The notes: generated from the sequence alone by a model not told the origin. 64,000 nt of DNA from Massilia sp. erpn (GCF_024400215.1 NZ_CP053748.1:2046001-2110000), one strand, 5' to 3'. Positions 25,673-35,440 are shown, numbered from the stretch's first letter. Numbers and translations are program-made.

Positions 25673-26500
25673 ATGCTGAAATCCGTTCCCGTCTTGCTGG
25701 CCTGCCTGGCCCTCGCTCCCCATGCATCGGTATACGCCGGTGCCAACTGGCCGGTCTTGCCTTTGAGCGTGGAGGAAACAGCGGCCATTGGTCAGGCACA
25801 GGAACTGGGCCGGGAAATCTTCCTGCATGATCAGGCCGCCGCCTTGGTTTCCGATGAGGTAGTCAAACTGACGGCCGCCGGAGAGCCGCGCGGCATGCAA
25901 GGATGGGTCACGCAGCGTCATGGCCAGCAATTGGCGGTCACGTTTATTGCCACAGCCGCCGATGGCGGTTTGGCAGCGCTCTATCGTGGCATGGTGGCCG
26001 ATGGCCGTCTGCTCGACAAAGTGGTGGAGTTGGCGCCGCCCCAGCCTTTGAGTGAATTTGAAGCCGCCGCCCTGGCGGCACGCAAGACGGCCAGTGCCTC
26101 CGGCTTCGCGCGCTGCGCACCGCGTTACAACACCGTGGTTTTGCCTGGCATGGCCGGTGGAGAGCGTAAATGGTCGGTCTATCTGCTGCCCGGTACTACG
26201 CGCAAGGATCTGGTGCCGCTGGGTGGCAGCTATCGTGTGGAGACTGATTTCAGCGGAACAAAGCTGATCGCCATCCACCCCTATACGCGTAGCTGCCTGC
26301 ATCTGCAGCGGGAGCCGTCCGCGGTGGCCATGATGACTACCCATCTGCTCCATCCCGTGCCGACCGATGTGCATGTGTATTGGCAGCTCTGGTCGCGTAT
26401 GCCTCTTATCGTTGCTACCCAGCCGGAGGCGGTGTGGGCGCTCGCGGACGGCAAGATTACCCTGATGAAACGAGGCGACAGCGCCCAGCAGACAAAGTAG
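25673..26500 (+). CDS. Exported hypothetical protein
   Basis: A 275-residue protein with a signal peptide (LKSVPVLLACLALAPHASVYA, split at ACLALA; cleavage near residue 21). The mature part alternates short beta-like segments (QQLAVTFIATAADGG, WSVYLLPGTT, YRVETDFSGTKLIAIHPYTRSCLHL in pieces) and has two cysteines that could form a disulfide. No family is recognised. An alternative ATG 33 bases upstream would give a longer, more basic N-terminus; neither has a clear ribosome binding site. Confidence 0.68.
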   Translation: MLKSVPVLLACLALAPHASVYAGANWPVLPLSVEETAAIGQAQELGREIFLHDQAAALVSDEVVKLTAAGEPRGMQGWVTQRHGQQLAVTFIATAADGGLAALYRGMVADGRLLDKVVELAPPQPLSEFEAAALAARKTASASGFARCAPRYNTVVLPGMAGGERKWSVYLLPGTTRKDLVPLGGSYRVETDFSGTKLIAIHPYTRSCLHLQREPSAVAMMTTHLLHPVPTDVHVYWQLWSRMPLIVATQPEAVWALADGKITLMKRGDSAQQTK

Positions 26501-26546
26501 CGCCTTCCATAGCTGGTTTGCCTGCTTTAAAAGAAAGCTTTGGCAT

Positions 26547-26568
26547 ATTTCGCACACCTGTGCTAAAG
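26547..26568. promoter_or_regulatory. TetR operator 1
   Basis: An imperfect dyad with ATTTCGCACA on the left and TGTGCTAAAG on the right, ending 8 bases before the TetR-family start. It matches operator 2 at 27239 at most positions, implying autoregulation. Confidence 0.7.
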
Positions 26569-26576
26569 TGAGCTGC

Positions 26577-27197
26577 ATGGATGCCCTGACCGCAAAAAGT
26601 GAAGCCACATATACCGCCATCATTGCCGCCGGCTGTGAAATGGCGGCGGCCGAGGGCATCGGCAAGCTGTCGCTGGGGGAGATCGCCAAGCGCACCGGCA
26701 TCAGCAAAAGCGGGGTGTTTTCCCGCGTCGGCTCGCTGGAAGCCTTGCAGATCGCGGTGCTGGACGAGTACGACCGCCGCTTTGCCGAGCAGGTCTTCCT
26801 GCCCACGCTGCAGCTGCCGCGCGGCTTGCCGCGCCTGACGGCCCAGGTCAGCAACTGGATCCGGCGCGCCTGCGACGAGGCGCTGAGCAGCGCCTGCCTC
26901 TACACGGCGGGCGCCTTCGAGTTCGACGACCAGGACGGCGGCGTGCTGCGCGACCGTTTGCAGGACGGCGCTCTGCGCTGGCGCGCTTCCATGCGCAAGA
27001 CCATCCTGCAGGCGATGGAAGCTGGCCAGTTGCGTCCCGATACCGAGCCGGAACAGCTGGTGTTCGAGATTTACAGCCTGATCGTGGGCCTGGTACACGA
27101 TGTGCGCTTCCTGCGCGACGCGGATGCCCCGCGCCATATGCAGCGCGCCTTCAACCGTTTGATTTCGACGTACAAAAGCTTTAACGATATGGAGTAA
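26577..27197 (+). CDS. TetR/AcrR-family transcriptional regulator
   Basis: A 206-residue repressor. Residues about 8-55 form the TetR helix-turn-helix (AAAEGIGKLSLGEIAKRTGIS, with SKSGVFSRVGSLEAL as recognition helix and following turn). The C-terminal ligand-binding half belongs to the YsiA-like type, with FEIYSLIVGLVHDVRFLRD near the end. The ATG is preferred to a GTG three codons upstream because the GTG overlaps operator 1. Matching palindromes lie directly upstream of this gene and between it and the microprotein/isomerase genes, so it probably represses itself and them. Confidence 0.88.
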   Translation: MDALTAKSEATYTAIIAAGCEMAAAEGIGKLSLGEIAKRTGISKSGVFSRVGSLEALQIAVLDEYDRRFAEQVFLPTLQLPRGLPRLTAQVSNWIRRACDEALSSACLYTAGAFEFDDQDGGVLRDRLQDGALRWRASMRKTILQAMEAGQLRPDTEPEQLVFEIYSLIVGLVHDVRFLRDADAPRHMQRAFNRLISTYKSFNDME

Positions 27198-27204
27198 GAA
27201 GGCG

Positions 27205-27229
27205 GCCGCGGCCTGTTTGCGGCTTTTTC
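27205..27229 (+). terminator. Probable terminator after TetR gene
   Basis: A 5-bp GCCGC/GCGGC stem with a 9-nt loop followed by TTTTTCTTT, 8 bases after the stop. Confidence 0.55.
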
Positions 27230-27238
27230 TTTAATTAA

Positions 27239-27260
27239 ATTTCGCACGCATGTGCGAAAT
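27239..27260. promoter_or_regulatory. TetR operator 2
   Basis: A dyad with perfect 9-bp arms ATTTCGCAC and GTGCGAAAT around GCAT, 11 bases before the microprotein start. It shares the TTTCGCAC-N4-GTGC core with operator 1 upstream of the TetR gene. Confidence 0.75.
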
Positions 27261-27271
27261 GGAGATTGAAA

Positions 27272-27382
27272 ATGAGCATCCTGCTGCTGTTAGTCCCCCT
27301 GGCCCTGTACCTGGTCTATCCGCGCGGCCTGATTTCCGTGCTGCGCTCCCTCCCCAACAGTAACGAAGACTTCGTTTTATGA
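27272..27382 (+). CDS. 36-residue membrane microprotein
   Basis: A short gene with GGAG at good spacing, starting directly after operator 2. The product begins with a hydrophobic helix (MSILLLLVPLALYLVY) and ends with a soluble tail (SLPNSNEDFVL), so it is probably a single-span inner-membrane peptide. Its stop lies 8 bases before the isomerase start, suggesting one transcript controlled by the TetR repressor. No family is known to me. Confidence 0.6.
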   Translation: MSILLLLVPLALYLVYPRGLISVLRSLPNSNEDFVL

Positions 27383-27390
27383 GGACCGCC

Positions 27391-28002
27391 ATGCAAGAAC
27401 CCATCGACTTTTACTTCGACTTCATTTCGCCCTACGCCTACCTGGCCACCACCCGCATCGACCAGCTGGCGGCGGCGCATGGCCGCAAGGTGCGCTGGCA
27501 CCCCGTGCTGCTGGTGACGCTGTTCCAGGCCATGGGCAACCAGCCCACGCCGCTGGTGCCGCTGAAATGGCGCTATGTGCAGCATGATCTGGAGCGCAGC
27601 GCGCGCGCCGCCGGCATTCCTTACCGCCTGCCGCCCGGCTTTCCCAAGCTGATGGTCGATCCTGGCCGTGCCATGCTGTGGATCGAAGAGCATTACGGCA
27701 GCGATAAGGCAGCGGCCTTCGCCCGCAACTGCATGCGGGCGTCCTTCGCCGACGGCGTCGACATCGACGACAAGGAAGTCCTGACCGGCATTGCCGCCGC
27801 GTTGGGCGTGGAGCGCGCGGCGCTGCTGGCGGGCATGGGCGAGAGCGCCGTCAAGGAACGCTTCAAGCAGGCGAGCGGGCTGGCGATGGAGCAGGGCGTC
27901 TGCGGCGTCCCCTTCGTGATTGCCGATGGCGAACCGTTCTGGGGCAACGACCGCTTCGACCAGCTGGAAGCCTGGCTGGCCGCACAGCGCCAGGCGGCGT
28001 AA
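27391..28002 (+). CDS. 2-hydroxychromene-2-carboxylate isomerase-like DsbA-family protein
   Basis: A 203-residue thioredoxin-fold protein of the DsbA / kappa-class GST group. It starts IDFYFDFISPYAYLA, the hallmark of HCCA isomerases with the Ser that replaces the redox cysteine, continues with a helical insert (KLMVDPGRAMLW) and ends with the cis-Pro loop GVPFVIADGEPFWGNDR. HCCA isomerase acts with glutathione in naphthalene breakdown, but many homologues serve other aromatic or unknown substrates; no naphthalene genes are near. The ATG behind GAGGAC is chosen over one 12 bases upstream. Probably repressed by the TetR protein. Confidence 0.87.
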   Translation: MQEPIDFYFDFISPYAYLATTRIDQLAAAHGRKVRWHPVLLVTLFQAMGNQPTPLVPLKWRYVQHDLERSARAAGIPYRLPPGFPKLMVDPGRAMLWIEEHYGSDKAAAFARNCMRASFADGVDIDDKEVLTGIAAALGVERAALLAGMGESAVKERFKQASGLAMEQGVCGVPFVIADGEPFWGNDRFDQLEAWLAAQRQAA

Positions 28003-28010
28003 GGCTTGCT

Positions 28011-28931
28011 TCAGCGCGTGGCGAGGGCGAGCAGTTGCGTGCGCATCCAGGCATGCGCCGTCGTGCCGCTGTGGCGCATATGGTGGTAGACCTTGAGCGT
28101 GTAGGGCGGCAGCTCGAAAGGCGCCGGATAGATGGCCACCGGCGCCGCTGCTTGCAAGGTCTGCGCCGCGTGGCGCGGCACCGTCATGATCAGCGCTGAG
28201 CGCGCAATGATGAAGGGCGCGGCCAGCACCGATGGCAGCTGCACCGCCACGTCGCGCTGCAGGCCTTGGCGCTGCAAGGTCTTGTCGATGGTGCCGCTGG
28301 CATCGTTCCATGGCGTGACCACCACATGGCGCGCCGCCAGATACTGGCTTAAATCCAGGCTGCCCTGGATCGTGGGATGCTCGCGGCAGGCGATCACCAC
28401 GTATTCGTCGCTGAGCCAGTCGAAGCTTTCGATGCCGGGCAGGGGCTGCATCGGGTCGTTCTCGTAGCCGAGCGCAAAGTCGATGCGGCCCGCCGCCAGA
28501 TCCTCGGCCGGTTCGCCGCCACGCGAGTACACCACCTTGATGCGCAAGCGCGGCGCGACCTGCTGCACGGCCGCGAGCAGCTGCGGCAGGATGGCGAAGG
28601 CCGTGTAGTCGGTGGCGGCAAAGACGAAGGTACGCTCGCTGCTGGCGGCATCGAAGGAGGAAGCATCGGCCAGGCCGCGTGCCAGCAATTCCAGTGCCGC
28701 CGCCAGCGGTTCGGCCATGCGCTCGGCGAAGGCCGTGGCCTGCATGCCGCTGCCTGCGCGCACCAGCAGCTCGTCGCCCAGCGCGGCGCGCAGCCGCGCC
28801 AGCGCATGGCTCAGGGCCGATGGACTCATCGCCAGCTCGTCGGCCGCCGCGCTCACCGAGCGGTGGCGCAGCAGGGCATCGAAGGCCAGCAGTAGATTGA
28901 GGTCGAGGCGGCGCAGGATGGGGTGCTGCAT
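28011..28931 (-). CDS. LysR-family transcriptional regulator
   Basis: A 306-residue regulator. The N-terminal winged helix-turn-helix is typical (LDLNLLLAFDALLRHRSVSAAADEL, split as LLLAFDALL and SVSAAADELAMSPSALSHALARLR). The C-terminal periplasmic-binding-protein-like domain senses an effector (FVFAATDYTAF, RIDFALGYENDP). The family usually regulates the divergent gene, here a GNAT acetyltransferase 94 bases away. A start 13 codons further upstream is also open; I chose the one that gives the normal short N-terminus, as neither has a good ribosome binding site. Confidence 0.87.
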   Translation of the reverse strand: MQHPILRRLDLNLLLAFDALLRHRSVSAAADELAMSPSALSHALARLRAALGDELLVRAGSGMQATAFAERMAEPLAAALELLARGLADASSFDAASSERTFVFAATDYTAFAILPQLLAAVQQVAPRLRIKVVYSRGGEPAEDLAAGRIDFALGYENDPMQPLPGIESFDWLSDEYVVIACREHPTIQGSLDLSQYLAARHVVVTPWNDASGTIDKTLQRQGLQRDVAVQLPSVLAAPFIIARSALIMTVPRHAAQTLQAAAPVAIYPAPFELPPYTLKVYHHMRHSGTTAHAWMRTQLLALATR

Positions 28932-29025
28932 GGTGTTCACTATTGGCTGAAATAAATGCAGCGTGTGCATGGTTGGAATGCCCTAGTATAGGCACTTTCA
29001 GTCCAAGAGTTAAAGAGCCCAGAGC

Positions 29026-29511
29026 ATGACTATCCATATCCGCGCCGCCATCGAACAAGATGCCGCCCTGATCCTGCGTTTCATCACCGAGCTGGCCGTC
29101 TACGAAAAAGCCGGCGACCAGGTGGCCGCCACCGTCGACACCATCCGTTCCAGCCTGTTCGGCGCCGACAGCCCGGCGCGCGCCCTGATCTGCGAAGTCG
29201 ATGGTGAAGCCGTCGGCTATGCCGTCTACTTCTTCAGCTATTCGACCTGGCAGGCGAAGAAGGGACTGTACCTGGAAGACCTGTATATCTCACCCGCCGC
29301 GCGCGGCTTGGGCGCGGGCAAGGGCATGTTGCGCCATCTGGCGCAAGTGGCGGTGCAGCAGGGTTGTGGACGTTTCGAATGGAGTGTGCTCGACTGGAAC
29401 CAGCCGGCCATCGATTTCTACCTGTCGATCGGCGCGCAGCCGCAGGCGGAGTGGGTGCGCTACCGGATGGCCGATAGCGCCCTGCGTGATTTCGCCGCCC
29501 AGGCCGCATAA
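29026..29511 (+). CDS. GNAT family N-acetyltransferase
   Basis: A 161-residue acetyl-CoA-dependent acetyltransferase. The order of elements fits the spermidine/spermine or thialysine acetyltransferase subgroup: ITELAVYEKAGDQV near residue 22, YAVYFFSYSTWQAKKGLYLEDLYI near 65-88, and the acetyl-CoA loop RGLGAGKGMLRHL near 94, followed by WSVLDWNQPAIDFYLSIGA. The likely acceptor is an amine, perhaps a polyamine or amino acid. It is divergent from a LysR regulator that may control it. Confidence 0.88.
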   Translation: MTIHIRAAIEQDAALILRFITELAVYEKAGDQVAATVDTIRSSLFGADSPARALICEVDGEAVGYAVYFFSYSTWQAKKGLYLEDLYISPAARGLGAGKGMLRHLAQVAVQQGCGRFEWSVLDWNQPAIDFYLSIGAQPQAEWVRYRMADSALRDFAAQAA

Positions 29512-29574
29512 ACCGACTACGGCCGGGCAGGAAATGCTGCGCGCCACCGACGGCGGTGGCGCGCAGCGCAGGTC

Positions 29575-31566
29575 TTATTGACCCGAAACGATACGGGCGA
29601 TGGTGTTATCCACCGTAGGCTGGAAGCTGACCGGATCGGTTGCCGCGTTCACCTGCTTGAGCATGTCGCGTGCTTTCTGGGCGGCGACCATATTGCTGTA
29701 GGCATTGATTTCGTTGGCGAAGTTCAGCGAAGTCGTGAAGTTGGTGGAGACGGTGGCCTTTTTGTTCACCGTGACGCCATCCGCGTTTGGCATGCCGCCA
29801 GCCATGATGGACAGCGCCGCCCGGCCGCGCGTCAGATTGCCGTTATTCAGCGCGCCGACCCAGAAGCTCAGGCCGCCTGGATCGGGAGCGCGGTTGAACA
29901 GATTGTTGTAGATCGCGGTGACGAAAGCCGTATTGTCGCCGCCATACAGCGCATTGGATTCGGCGCTGTTACCGAAACTGTCAATCAGCGTCTTCACGGC
30001 GGCGTTGCTGGGATACGCCGCGTTCAGGGCCGTGATCTCGTTCGGCGCACCGGCATTCTTCAATGCTTCCGCAAAGGCGTACAGACCGCCGGGATCGGCC
30101 GGCCGGCCAAAGTAAGCCAAGTACACTTGCTGGGTCGTATAGCGGTAGGCGGCGTTCGGCAGCACGCCGTCAAGTGCGGCCAGCAGGTCCAGGCGCGGTT
30201 TCGCCAGTCCATTCCGGCCGTCGACGATGGTTTTGCCGCTGCTCAGGAGGCGGTTTACGGTCTGGTCGGCACTCTCGTTCGGCGCGGCATTGCTGCCGCG
30301 CAAAACCGCCACGGCGCCAGCCACGTGCGGCGCCGCTTGCGAGGTACCGGACTGCGTCACGTTGGCGGCGACAATCTCCGCGCCCGGCGCCAGAATCGAC
30401 AGCGGCGCGCCGCTGTTCGAGAAGCAGGTGATCTGGTCGGCGGCGGACGTATAGTCGGTGCATGAGGCCGCCGGATAGTGCCTCCCTCCAATATTGGCGT
30501 CGTACACCGCGCCGACCGAGACCGCGCCGGCCGCACAGGCCGGGTAGGCAATGCCGTCGCTATAGCTGGAATTGCCGGCTGCCACGACGGGCACCACGCG
30601 CGCTGCCCGCAGCCGCGTGAACAGATCGCTGAACACCGCACCCAGGCCGGCGCCGTTACATGTCGTGTTGGACTTGCCCAGGGCGCGGAACTCGAGGCTG
30701 AGGTTGACCGACGTAATGTTCTGCGCGGCCTGGTTGTTGATGACCCAGTTGAGCGCATTGATCACCATATCGGAGGTGCCAGCGCGGCCATCGTTGGGGA
30801 AGACATCCAGCGCTGCGATGCGTGCACCGGCCGCCGTGCCGGCGATGACGCCTGCCACGTTGCTGCCATGGCTGTTGCCGATGAGGGAGTAGGCATCGCC
30901 GGCAAAGGAAATGGCGGAAGAAATGCGGCAGTTTGCCGGCACGCCGGGCGAGGTGCAGGAGCCGAAGGCCGCATCGGAGTAGTTGGCGCCTTCGTCGATG
31001 ACGGCGACGGTGGTGCCGGCGCCATCGCGGCCTGTGGTTTTCGACAGCGGCTGGTTAATCAGGGCCAGGCTTTCGGTCAGCGTGTGAGAGATTTTGGCAT
31101 TTTCCGCCACGATTTTAACGCGGGGCTGGTTCAGGAGCTTAACCAGGGCCGCGCGGCTTTTTACGCGCACCAAAGCGGTCGGCAGTGCGGAGTGTTCGGT
31201 AATATATTCAATCCCGTCCGCGCCGACGGCGGCTTTCACCTGCTGGCGGGTAGCCTGGAATGCGGGTTTTTGCAGGGCGAGTTTTTCGCTTGAATTCTGG
31301 CTGACGGCGGCGCGTGCTGGCGATTCATCATTAAATAATACGATCAGCTCGGTGCTTTCGCTTTCCAGGATGCGGTCAAGCTCTTTGGCGTCGACCTTGC
31401 TCACGGCAGTGGCGCTGAGCGCACTGCGTGCCTGCGCCTTGCTGAGGCTTGCCGCCGCAGCGGACTTTTGCTGGCCGAATGGGCTGACGAGGGAGGATTG
31501 GGCTTGTGCCGCTTGCATGGCAAGCAGAGCGGTGATGGTTGCAGAGAACGCGTATTTTAATTTCAT
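29575..31566 (-). CDS. Secreted S8 subtilisin-like protease with DUF4214-type C-terminal domain
   Basis: A 663-residue protein: signal peptide (cleavage near residue 22, AQA), a propeptide region (about 50-150), the S8 catalytic domain (about 170-440) with Asp in VAVIDEGANYSD, His in GNSHGSNVAGVIAG and Ser in GTSQAAPHVAGAV, then a C-terminal region of about 190 residues with YLAYFGRPADPGGLYAF and NNLFNRAPDPGGLSFW, typical of DUF4214. The same C-terminal module ends the M4 protease at 48419. Extracellular protein degradation is likely. Start is ATG behind AAGG. Confidence 0.9.
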   Translation of the reverse strand: MKLKYAFSATITALLAMQAAQAQSSLVSPFGQQKSAAAASLSKAQARSALSATAVSKVDAKELDRILESESTELIVLFNDESPARAAVSQNSSEKLALQKPAFQATRQQVKAAVGADGIEYITEHSALPTALVRVKSRAALVKLLNQPRVKIVAENAKISHTLTESLALINQPLSKTTGRDGAGTTVAVIDEGANYSDAAFGSCTSPGVPANCRISSAISFAGDAYSLIGNSHGSNVAGVIAGTAAGARIAALDVFPNDGRAGTSDMVINALNWVINNQAAQNITSVNLSLEFRALGKSNTTCNGAGLGAVFSDLFTRLRAARVVPVVAAGNSSYSDGIAYPACAAGAVSVGAVYDANIGGRHYPAASCTDYTSAADQITCFSNSGAPLSILAPGAEIVAANVTQSGTSQAAPHVAGAVAVLRGSNAAPNESADQTVNRLLSSGKTIVDGRNGLAKPRLDLLAALDGVLPNAAYRYTTQQVYLAYFGRPADPGGLYAFAEALKNAGAPNEITALNAAYPSNAAVKTLIDSFGNSAESNALYGGDNTAFVTAIYNNLFNRAPDPGGLSFWVGALNNGNLTRGRAALSIMAGGMPNADGVTVNKKATVSTNFTTSLNFANEINAYSNMVAAQKARDMLKQVNAATDPVSFQPTVDNTIARIVSGQ

Positions 31567-31740
31567 ATATGCCTTGGTTATAAAACTGCGAAAACAGGGA
31601 TAAAAACTTCCAGCAGGTAAAAATAAAAGAAGCGAGGAAATTATATTTGCCTTCAATTCTTTGGATGGTTTTTTAAATAAAAATAAAAGTTTGCGGCATA
31701 TAGGTGTTTTTGACTGCTTTATTGTTATTTTTCAAAATAA
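31567..31740. other. AT-rich upstream region of the subtilase gene
   Basis: 174 bases of markedly AT-rich DNA upstream of the subtilase, likely carrying its promoter. No gene or clear factor site is seen. Confidence 0.5.
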
Positions 31741-31774
31741 AAAACGGCGCATCTCTCGATGCGCCGTTTTTTCA
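31741..31774 (-). terminator. Rho-independent terminator of uvrA
   Basis: AAAACGGCGCATC and GATGCGCCGTTTT form a 13-bp stem with loop TCTC; T runs flank both sides, so it can work in both directions. It lies 21 bases beyond the uvrA stop. Confidence 0.9.
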
Positions 31775-31794
31775 TAAGCAGACTATTAAAGGAT

Positions 31795-34647
31795 TTACTT
31801 TTTCTTTAAAAGTGGGCCGAGATACTTGCCGGTGACGCTGGCGGGATTGGCCGCCACGTCCTCCGGCGAACCGGCGGCGATGATCTGGCCGCCGCCCGCG
31901 CCGCCTTCCGGACCCAGGTCGACGATCCAGTCGGCCGTTTTGATCACGTCCAGATTGTGCTCGATGATGACCAGGGTATTGCCCTGGTCGCGCAGGCGGT
32001 GGATCACCTTCAGCAGCAGGTCGATGTCGTGGAAGTGCAGACCGGTGGTCGGCTCGTCCAGGATATACAGGGTGCGGCCCGTGTCGCGCTTGGACAGTTC
32101 CAGCGACAGCTTGACGCGCTGCGCCTCGCCGCCCGACAGCGTGGTGGCGCTCTGTCCCAGCTTGATATAGCCCAGGCCCACGTCGAGCAGGGTTTGCAGC
32201 TTGCGCGCGATGACCGGCACCGGCTTGAAGAATTCGTGCGCGTCTTCCACCGTCATGTCCAGCACTTCGGTGATGCTCTTGCCCTTGTAATGCACTTCCA
32301 GGGTTTCGCGGTTATAGCGCTTGCCGTGGCAGACGTCGCAAGGCACGTACACGTCCGGCAGGAAGTGCATCTCCACTTTCAGCACGCCGTCGCCCTGGCA
32401 GGCTTCGCAGCGGCCGCCCTTGACATTGAAGGAGAAACGGCCGGCGCTGTAGCCGCGTTCCTTGGCCGCCGGTACGGTGGCGAACAGGTCGCGGATCGGC
32501 GTGAACAGGCCGGTGTAGGTGGCCGGATTGGAGCGCGGCGTGCGGCCGATCGGCGCCTGGTCGACCGAGATCACCTTGTCGAAGTGTTCCAGGCCGCTGA
32601 TGCTGTCGTGCGGCGCCGGCTCCGTCTGCGAGCCGTACAGGTGGCGCGACAGGGCAGGGTAGAGCGTATCGTTGACCAGGGTCGATTTGCCGGAGCCGGA
32701 AACGCCGGTGACGCAGGTCAGCAGGCCGACCGGCAGGTCCAGCGAGACCTTCTTCAGATTATTGCCGGTGGCGCCGCTGATGCTCAGCTGGCGATCCGGG
32801 TCGGGCTGATGGCGCTTCTTCGGCACTTCGATTTTCAGGGCGCCGCTCAGGTACTGGGCCGTCAGCGATTGCTTGTTCTTCAGGATGTCCTTCAGCGAGC
32901 CGGAGGCGATCACGTCGCCGCCATGCACGCCCGCGCCCTTGCCCATATCGACGATGTAGTCGGCGGTGCGGATCGCATCCTCGTCGTGCTCCACCACCAG
33001 CACGCTGTTGCCGATATCGCGCAGATGGCGCAGGGTGTCGATCAGGCGGTCGTTGTCGCGCTGGTGCAGGCCGATGGATGGTTCGTCCAGCACGTACATC
33101 ACGCCGGTCAGGCCGGAACCGATCTGCGACGCCAGGCGGATGCGCTGCGCCTCGCCGCCCGACAGAGTGTCGGCGCTGCGGTCGAGCGACAGGTAGTCCA
33201 GGCCCACATTATTCAGGAAGGTCAGGCGCGAGACGATCTCCTTGATCACGCGGTCGGCGATATCCTTCTTGGCGCCTTTCAGCTTGAGCTGCTCGAAGAA
33301 GCTCAAGGTATCGCGCAGCGGCTTCTCGGCGATCTCGTAGATGGCCTTTTCCTGCTTGCCGCTGCCGACCTTCACGTAGCGCGCTTCCACGCGCAGGCGC
33401 GCGCCGTCGCAGGACGGACATTTCTTCTCGTTGATGAACTTCGCCAGTTCCTCTTTCACCGCCATCGAATCCGTTTCGCGGTAGCGGCGCTGCAGATTGT
33501 TTACCACGCCCTCGAAGGTATGCTCCTTGATGACGGTCTTGCCGCGCTCATTCACATACGAGAATGGAATCGCGTTCTTGCCCGAACCGTGCAGCACCAC
33601 GCTCTGCGCATTGGCCGGCAGCTTCTCGAAAGGCTCGTCGATATCGAAGCCATAGTGATCGGCCAGGCTGGTCAGCATCTGGAAGTAGAACTGGTTGCGG
33701 CGGTCCCAACCCTTTACCGCGCCGGAAGCCAGCGACAGATTGGGGAAGGCGACGATGCGCTTGGGATCGAAGAACTCGATATGGCCCAGGCCATCGCACT
33801 CCGGGCAGGCGCCCATCGGATTATTGAAGGAGAACAGGCGCGGTTCCAGCTCCTGCAGCGAATAGCCGCAGGTGTTGCAGGCGAATTTATTGGAATACAC
33901 ATGCTCCACGCCGGTATCCATCTCATAGGCCATGGCGCGGCCGTCGGCTAGGCGCAGCGCGGTCTCGAAGCTTTCGGCCAGGCGCTGTTTCAGCTCGGCG
34001 TTGACCTTGATGCGGTCGATCACCACGTCGATGGTGTGCTTCTCGGTTTTCTTCAGCTTGGGCAGCTCGTCCACTTCATAGATCTTGGCATCGTGGGTGC
34101 CGCTCTGCACGCGGAAGCGCACGAAGCCCTGGGCCTGCATCTGCTCGAACAGGTCGACGTGCTCGCCCTTGCGGTTGGCCACCACCGGCGCCATGATCAT
34201 CAGCTTGGTGCCTTCCGGCATGGACAGCACGGCGTCCACCATCTGCGACACCGATTGCGCCGCCAGTGGATTGTCCGGATGGTCGGGGCAGTAAGGCGTG
34301 CCCACGCGCGCATACAGCAGACGCAGATAATCGTGGATCTCAGTCACGGTGCCGACGGTTGAACGCGGATTGTGCGAGGTGGCTTTCTGCTCGATCGAGA
34401 TGGCGGGCGACAGGCCCTCGATCAGGTCCACGTCCGGCTTTTCCATCAGCTGCAGGAACTGGCGGGCATAGGCCGACAGCGACTCCACATAGCGGCGCTG
34501 GCCTTCGGCATACAGGGTGTCGAAAGCCAGCGAGGATTTGCCCGAACCCGACAAGCCGGTGATGACGATCAGCTTGTTGCGGGGGAGGTCGAGATTGATG
34601 TTTTTCAGGTTATGCGTGCGCGCGCCGCGGATGCGGATCTGTTCCAT
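31795..34647 (-). CDS. uvrA: Excinuclease ABC subunit A
   Basis: A 950-residue damage-recognition ATPase of nucleotide excision repair, acting with UvrB. Two ABC modules are visible, with Walker [10 protein letters not shown] (about residue 31) and GVSGSGKST (about 645), signatures LSGGEAQR (twice), and zinc fingers with CNTCGY..CPECDG (about 255-285) and [14 protein letters not shown] (about 740-765). Length and order are those of E. coli UvrA. It is divergent from ssb with one LexA box between, as in enterobacteria. Confidence 0.98.
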   Translation of the reverse strand: MEQIRIRGARTHNLKNINLDLPRNKLIVITGLSGSGKSSLAFDTLYAEGQRRYVESLSAYARQFLQLMEKPDVDLIEGLSPAISIEQKATSHNPRSTVGTVTEIHDYLRLLYARVGTPYCPDHPDNPLAAQSVSQMVDAVLSMPEGTKLMIMAPVVANRKGEHVDLFEQMQAQGFVRFRVQSGTHDAKIYEVDELPKLKKTEKHTIDVVIDRIKVNAELKQRLAESFETALRLADGRAMAYEMDTGVEHVYSNKFACNTCGYSLQELEPRLFSFNNPMGACPECDGLGHIEFFDPKRIVAFPNLSLASGAVKGWDRRNQFYFQMLTSLADHYGFDIDEPFEKLPANAQSVVLHGSGKNAIPFSYVNERGKTVIKEHTFEGVVNNLQRRYRETDSMAVKEELAKFINEKKCPSCDGARLRVEARYVKVGSGKQEKAIYEIAEKPLRDTLSFFEQLKLKGAKKDIADRVIKEIVSRLTFLNNVGLDYLSLDRSADTLSGGEAQRIRLASQIGSGLTGVMYVLDEPSIGLHQRDNDRLIDTLRHLRDIGNSVLVVEHDEDAIRTADYIVDMGKGAGVHGGDVIASGSLKDILKNKQSLTAQYLSGALKIEVPKKRHQPDPDRQLSISGATGNNLKKVSLDLPVGLLTCVTGVSGSGKSTLVNDTLYPALSRHLYGSQTEPAPHDSISGLEHFDKVISVDQAPIGRTPRSNPATYTGLFTPIRDLFATVPAAKERGYSAGRFSFNVKGGRCEACQGDGVLKVEMHFLPDVYVPCDVCHGKRYNRETLEVHYKGKSITEVLDMTVEDAHEFFKPVPVIARKLQTLLDVGLGYIKLGQSATTLSGGEAQRVKLSLELSKRDTGRTLYILDEPTTGLHFHDIDLLLKVIHRLRDQGNTLVIIEHNLDVIKTADWIVDLGPEGGAGGGQIIAAGSPEDVAANPASVTGKYLGPLLKKK

Positions 34648-34760
34648 TGTCTGTGCCTTGGTAGCGGTGGGCCAAAAACGGTGAACCTTGTACTATAGCC
34701 GGGTTTGCGAAACGACGCTGTGGGCAGCTTTGCGCTGCATCAGCTGGCGCCCGGCAAATA

Positions 34761-34776
34761 CTGTATATAATACCAG
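34761..34776. promoter_or_regulatory. LexA box between uvrA and ssb
   Basis: CTGTATATAATACCAG fits CTG-N10-CAG with an AT-rich centre and flanking TA on both sides. It lies in the divergent promoter region and could repress both genes. Confidence 0.88.
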
Positions 34777-34879
34777 TATTCAAAACCACACGCTGGCGTT
34801 CGCCTCAAATTTTCCGCAGGCCGGCCAGCGGCGCTGGCATATAATCCTTGTTTGCTTAATTTCACCGCAGGAGTAATAC

Positions 34880-35377
34880 ATGGCATCTGTCAACAAAGTC
34901 ATCATCGTCGGCAATCTGGGCCGTGACCCGGAGATTCGCTACATGCCTAGCGGTGATGCCATCGCCAATATCGCCGTCGCCACCTCCTACAAGAGCAAGG
35001 ACCGCAACACCGGTGAGCAGAAAGAGCTGACCGAATGGCACCGCATTTCCTTCTTCGGCCGCCTGGCTGAAATCGTGGGCCAGTACCTGAAAAAAGGCTC
35101 CTCCGTCTACGTCGAAGGCCGCCTGCAAACCCGCAAGTACACCGACAAGGATGGCGTCGAGAAATACGCGACCGACATCATCGCTGAAAACATGCAGATG
35201 CTGGGTGGCCGCCAAGGCATGGGCGGTGGCGACTCGATGGATGACGGCATGGGCTACGACGCCGCGCCGGTGAGCCGTCCAGCACCGCGTCCGGCGCCAG
35301 CTCCGGCCCCGGCGCCACGTCCGGCCGCGCGTCCAGCGCCGAACTTCTCGGATATGGATGACGATATTCCCTTCTAA
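34880..35377 (+). CDS. ssb: Single-stranded DNA-binding protein
   Basis: A 165-residue protein that coats single-stranded DNA in replication and repair. Residues 1-110 form the OB fold ([18 protein letters not shown], split; [26 protein letters not shown]). An Ala/Pro-rich linker leads to the acidic tip DDDIPF that recruits partner enzymes. GGAG precedes the ATG. SOS control through the shared LexA box is likely. A terminator follows. Confidence 0.98.
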   Translation: MASVNKVIIVGNLGRDPEIRYMPSGDAIANIAVATSYKSKDRNTGEQKELTEWHRISFFGRLAEIVGQYLKKGSSVYVEGRLQTRKYTDKDGVEKYATDIIAENMQMLGGRQGMGGGDSMDDGMGYDAAPVSRPAPRPAPAPAPAPRPAARPAPNFSDMDDDIPF

Positions 35378-35406
35378 GGTACACCTCAGAGCACGTTGTA
35401 AACAAA

Positions 35407-35440
35407 GCCTCATAACTTGTTGAAGTTATGGGGCTTTTTT
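35407..35440 (+). terminator. Rho-independent terminator of ssb
   Basis: GCCTCATAACTT and AAGTTATGGGGC form a 12-bp stem (with one G-T pair) around GTTG, followed by TTTTTT. The accessory island begins shortly after it. Confidence 0.9.

Noticed and set aside
31957..33951. 664-codon frame antisense to uvrA
   Set aside because: Complement of uvrA codon bias; no independent support.
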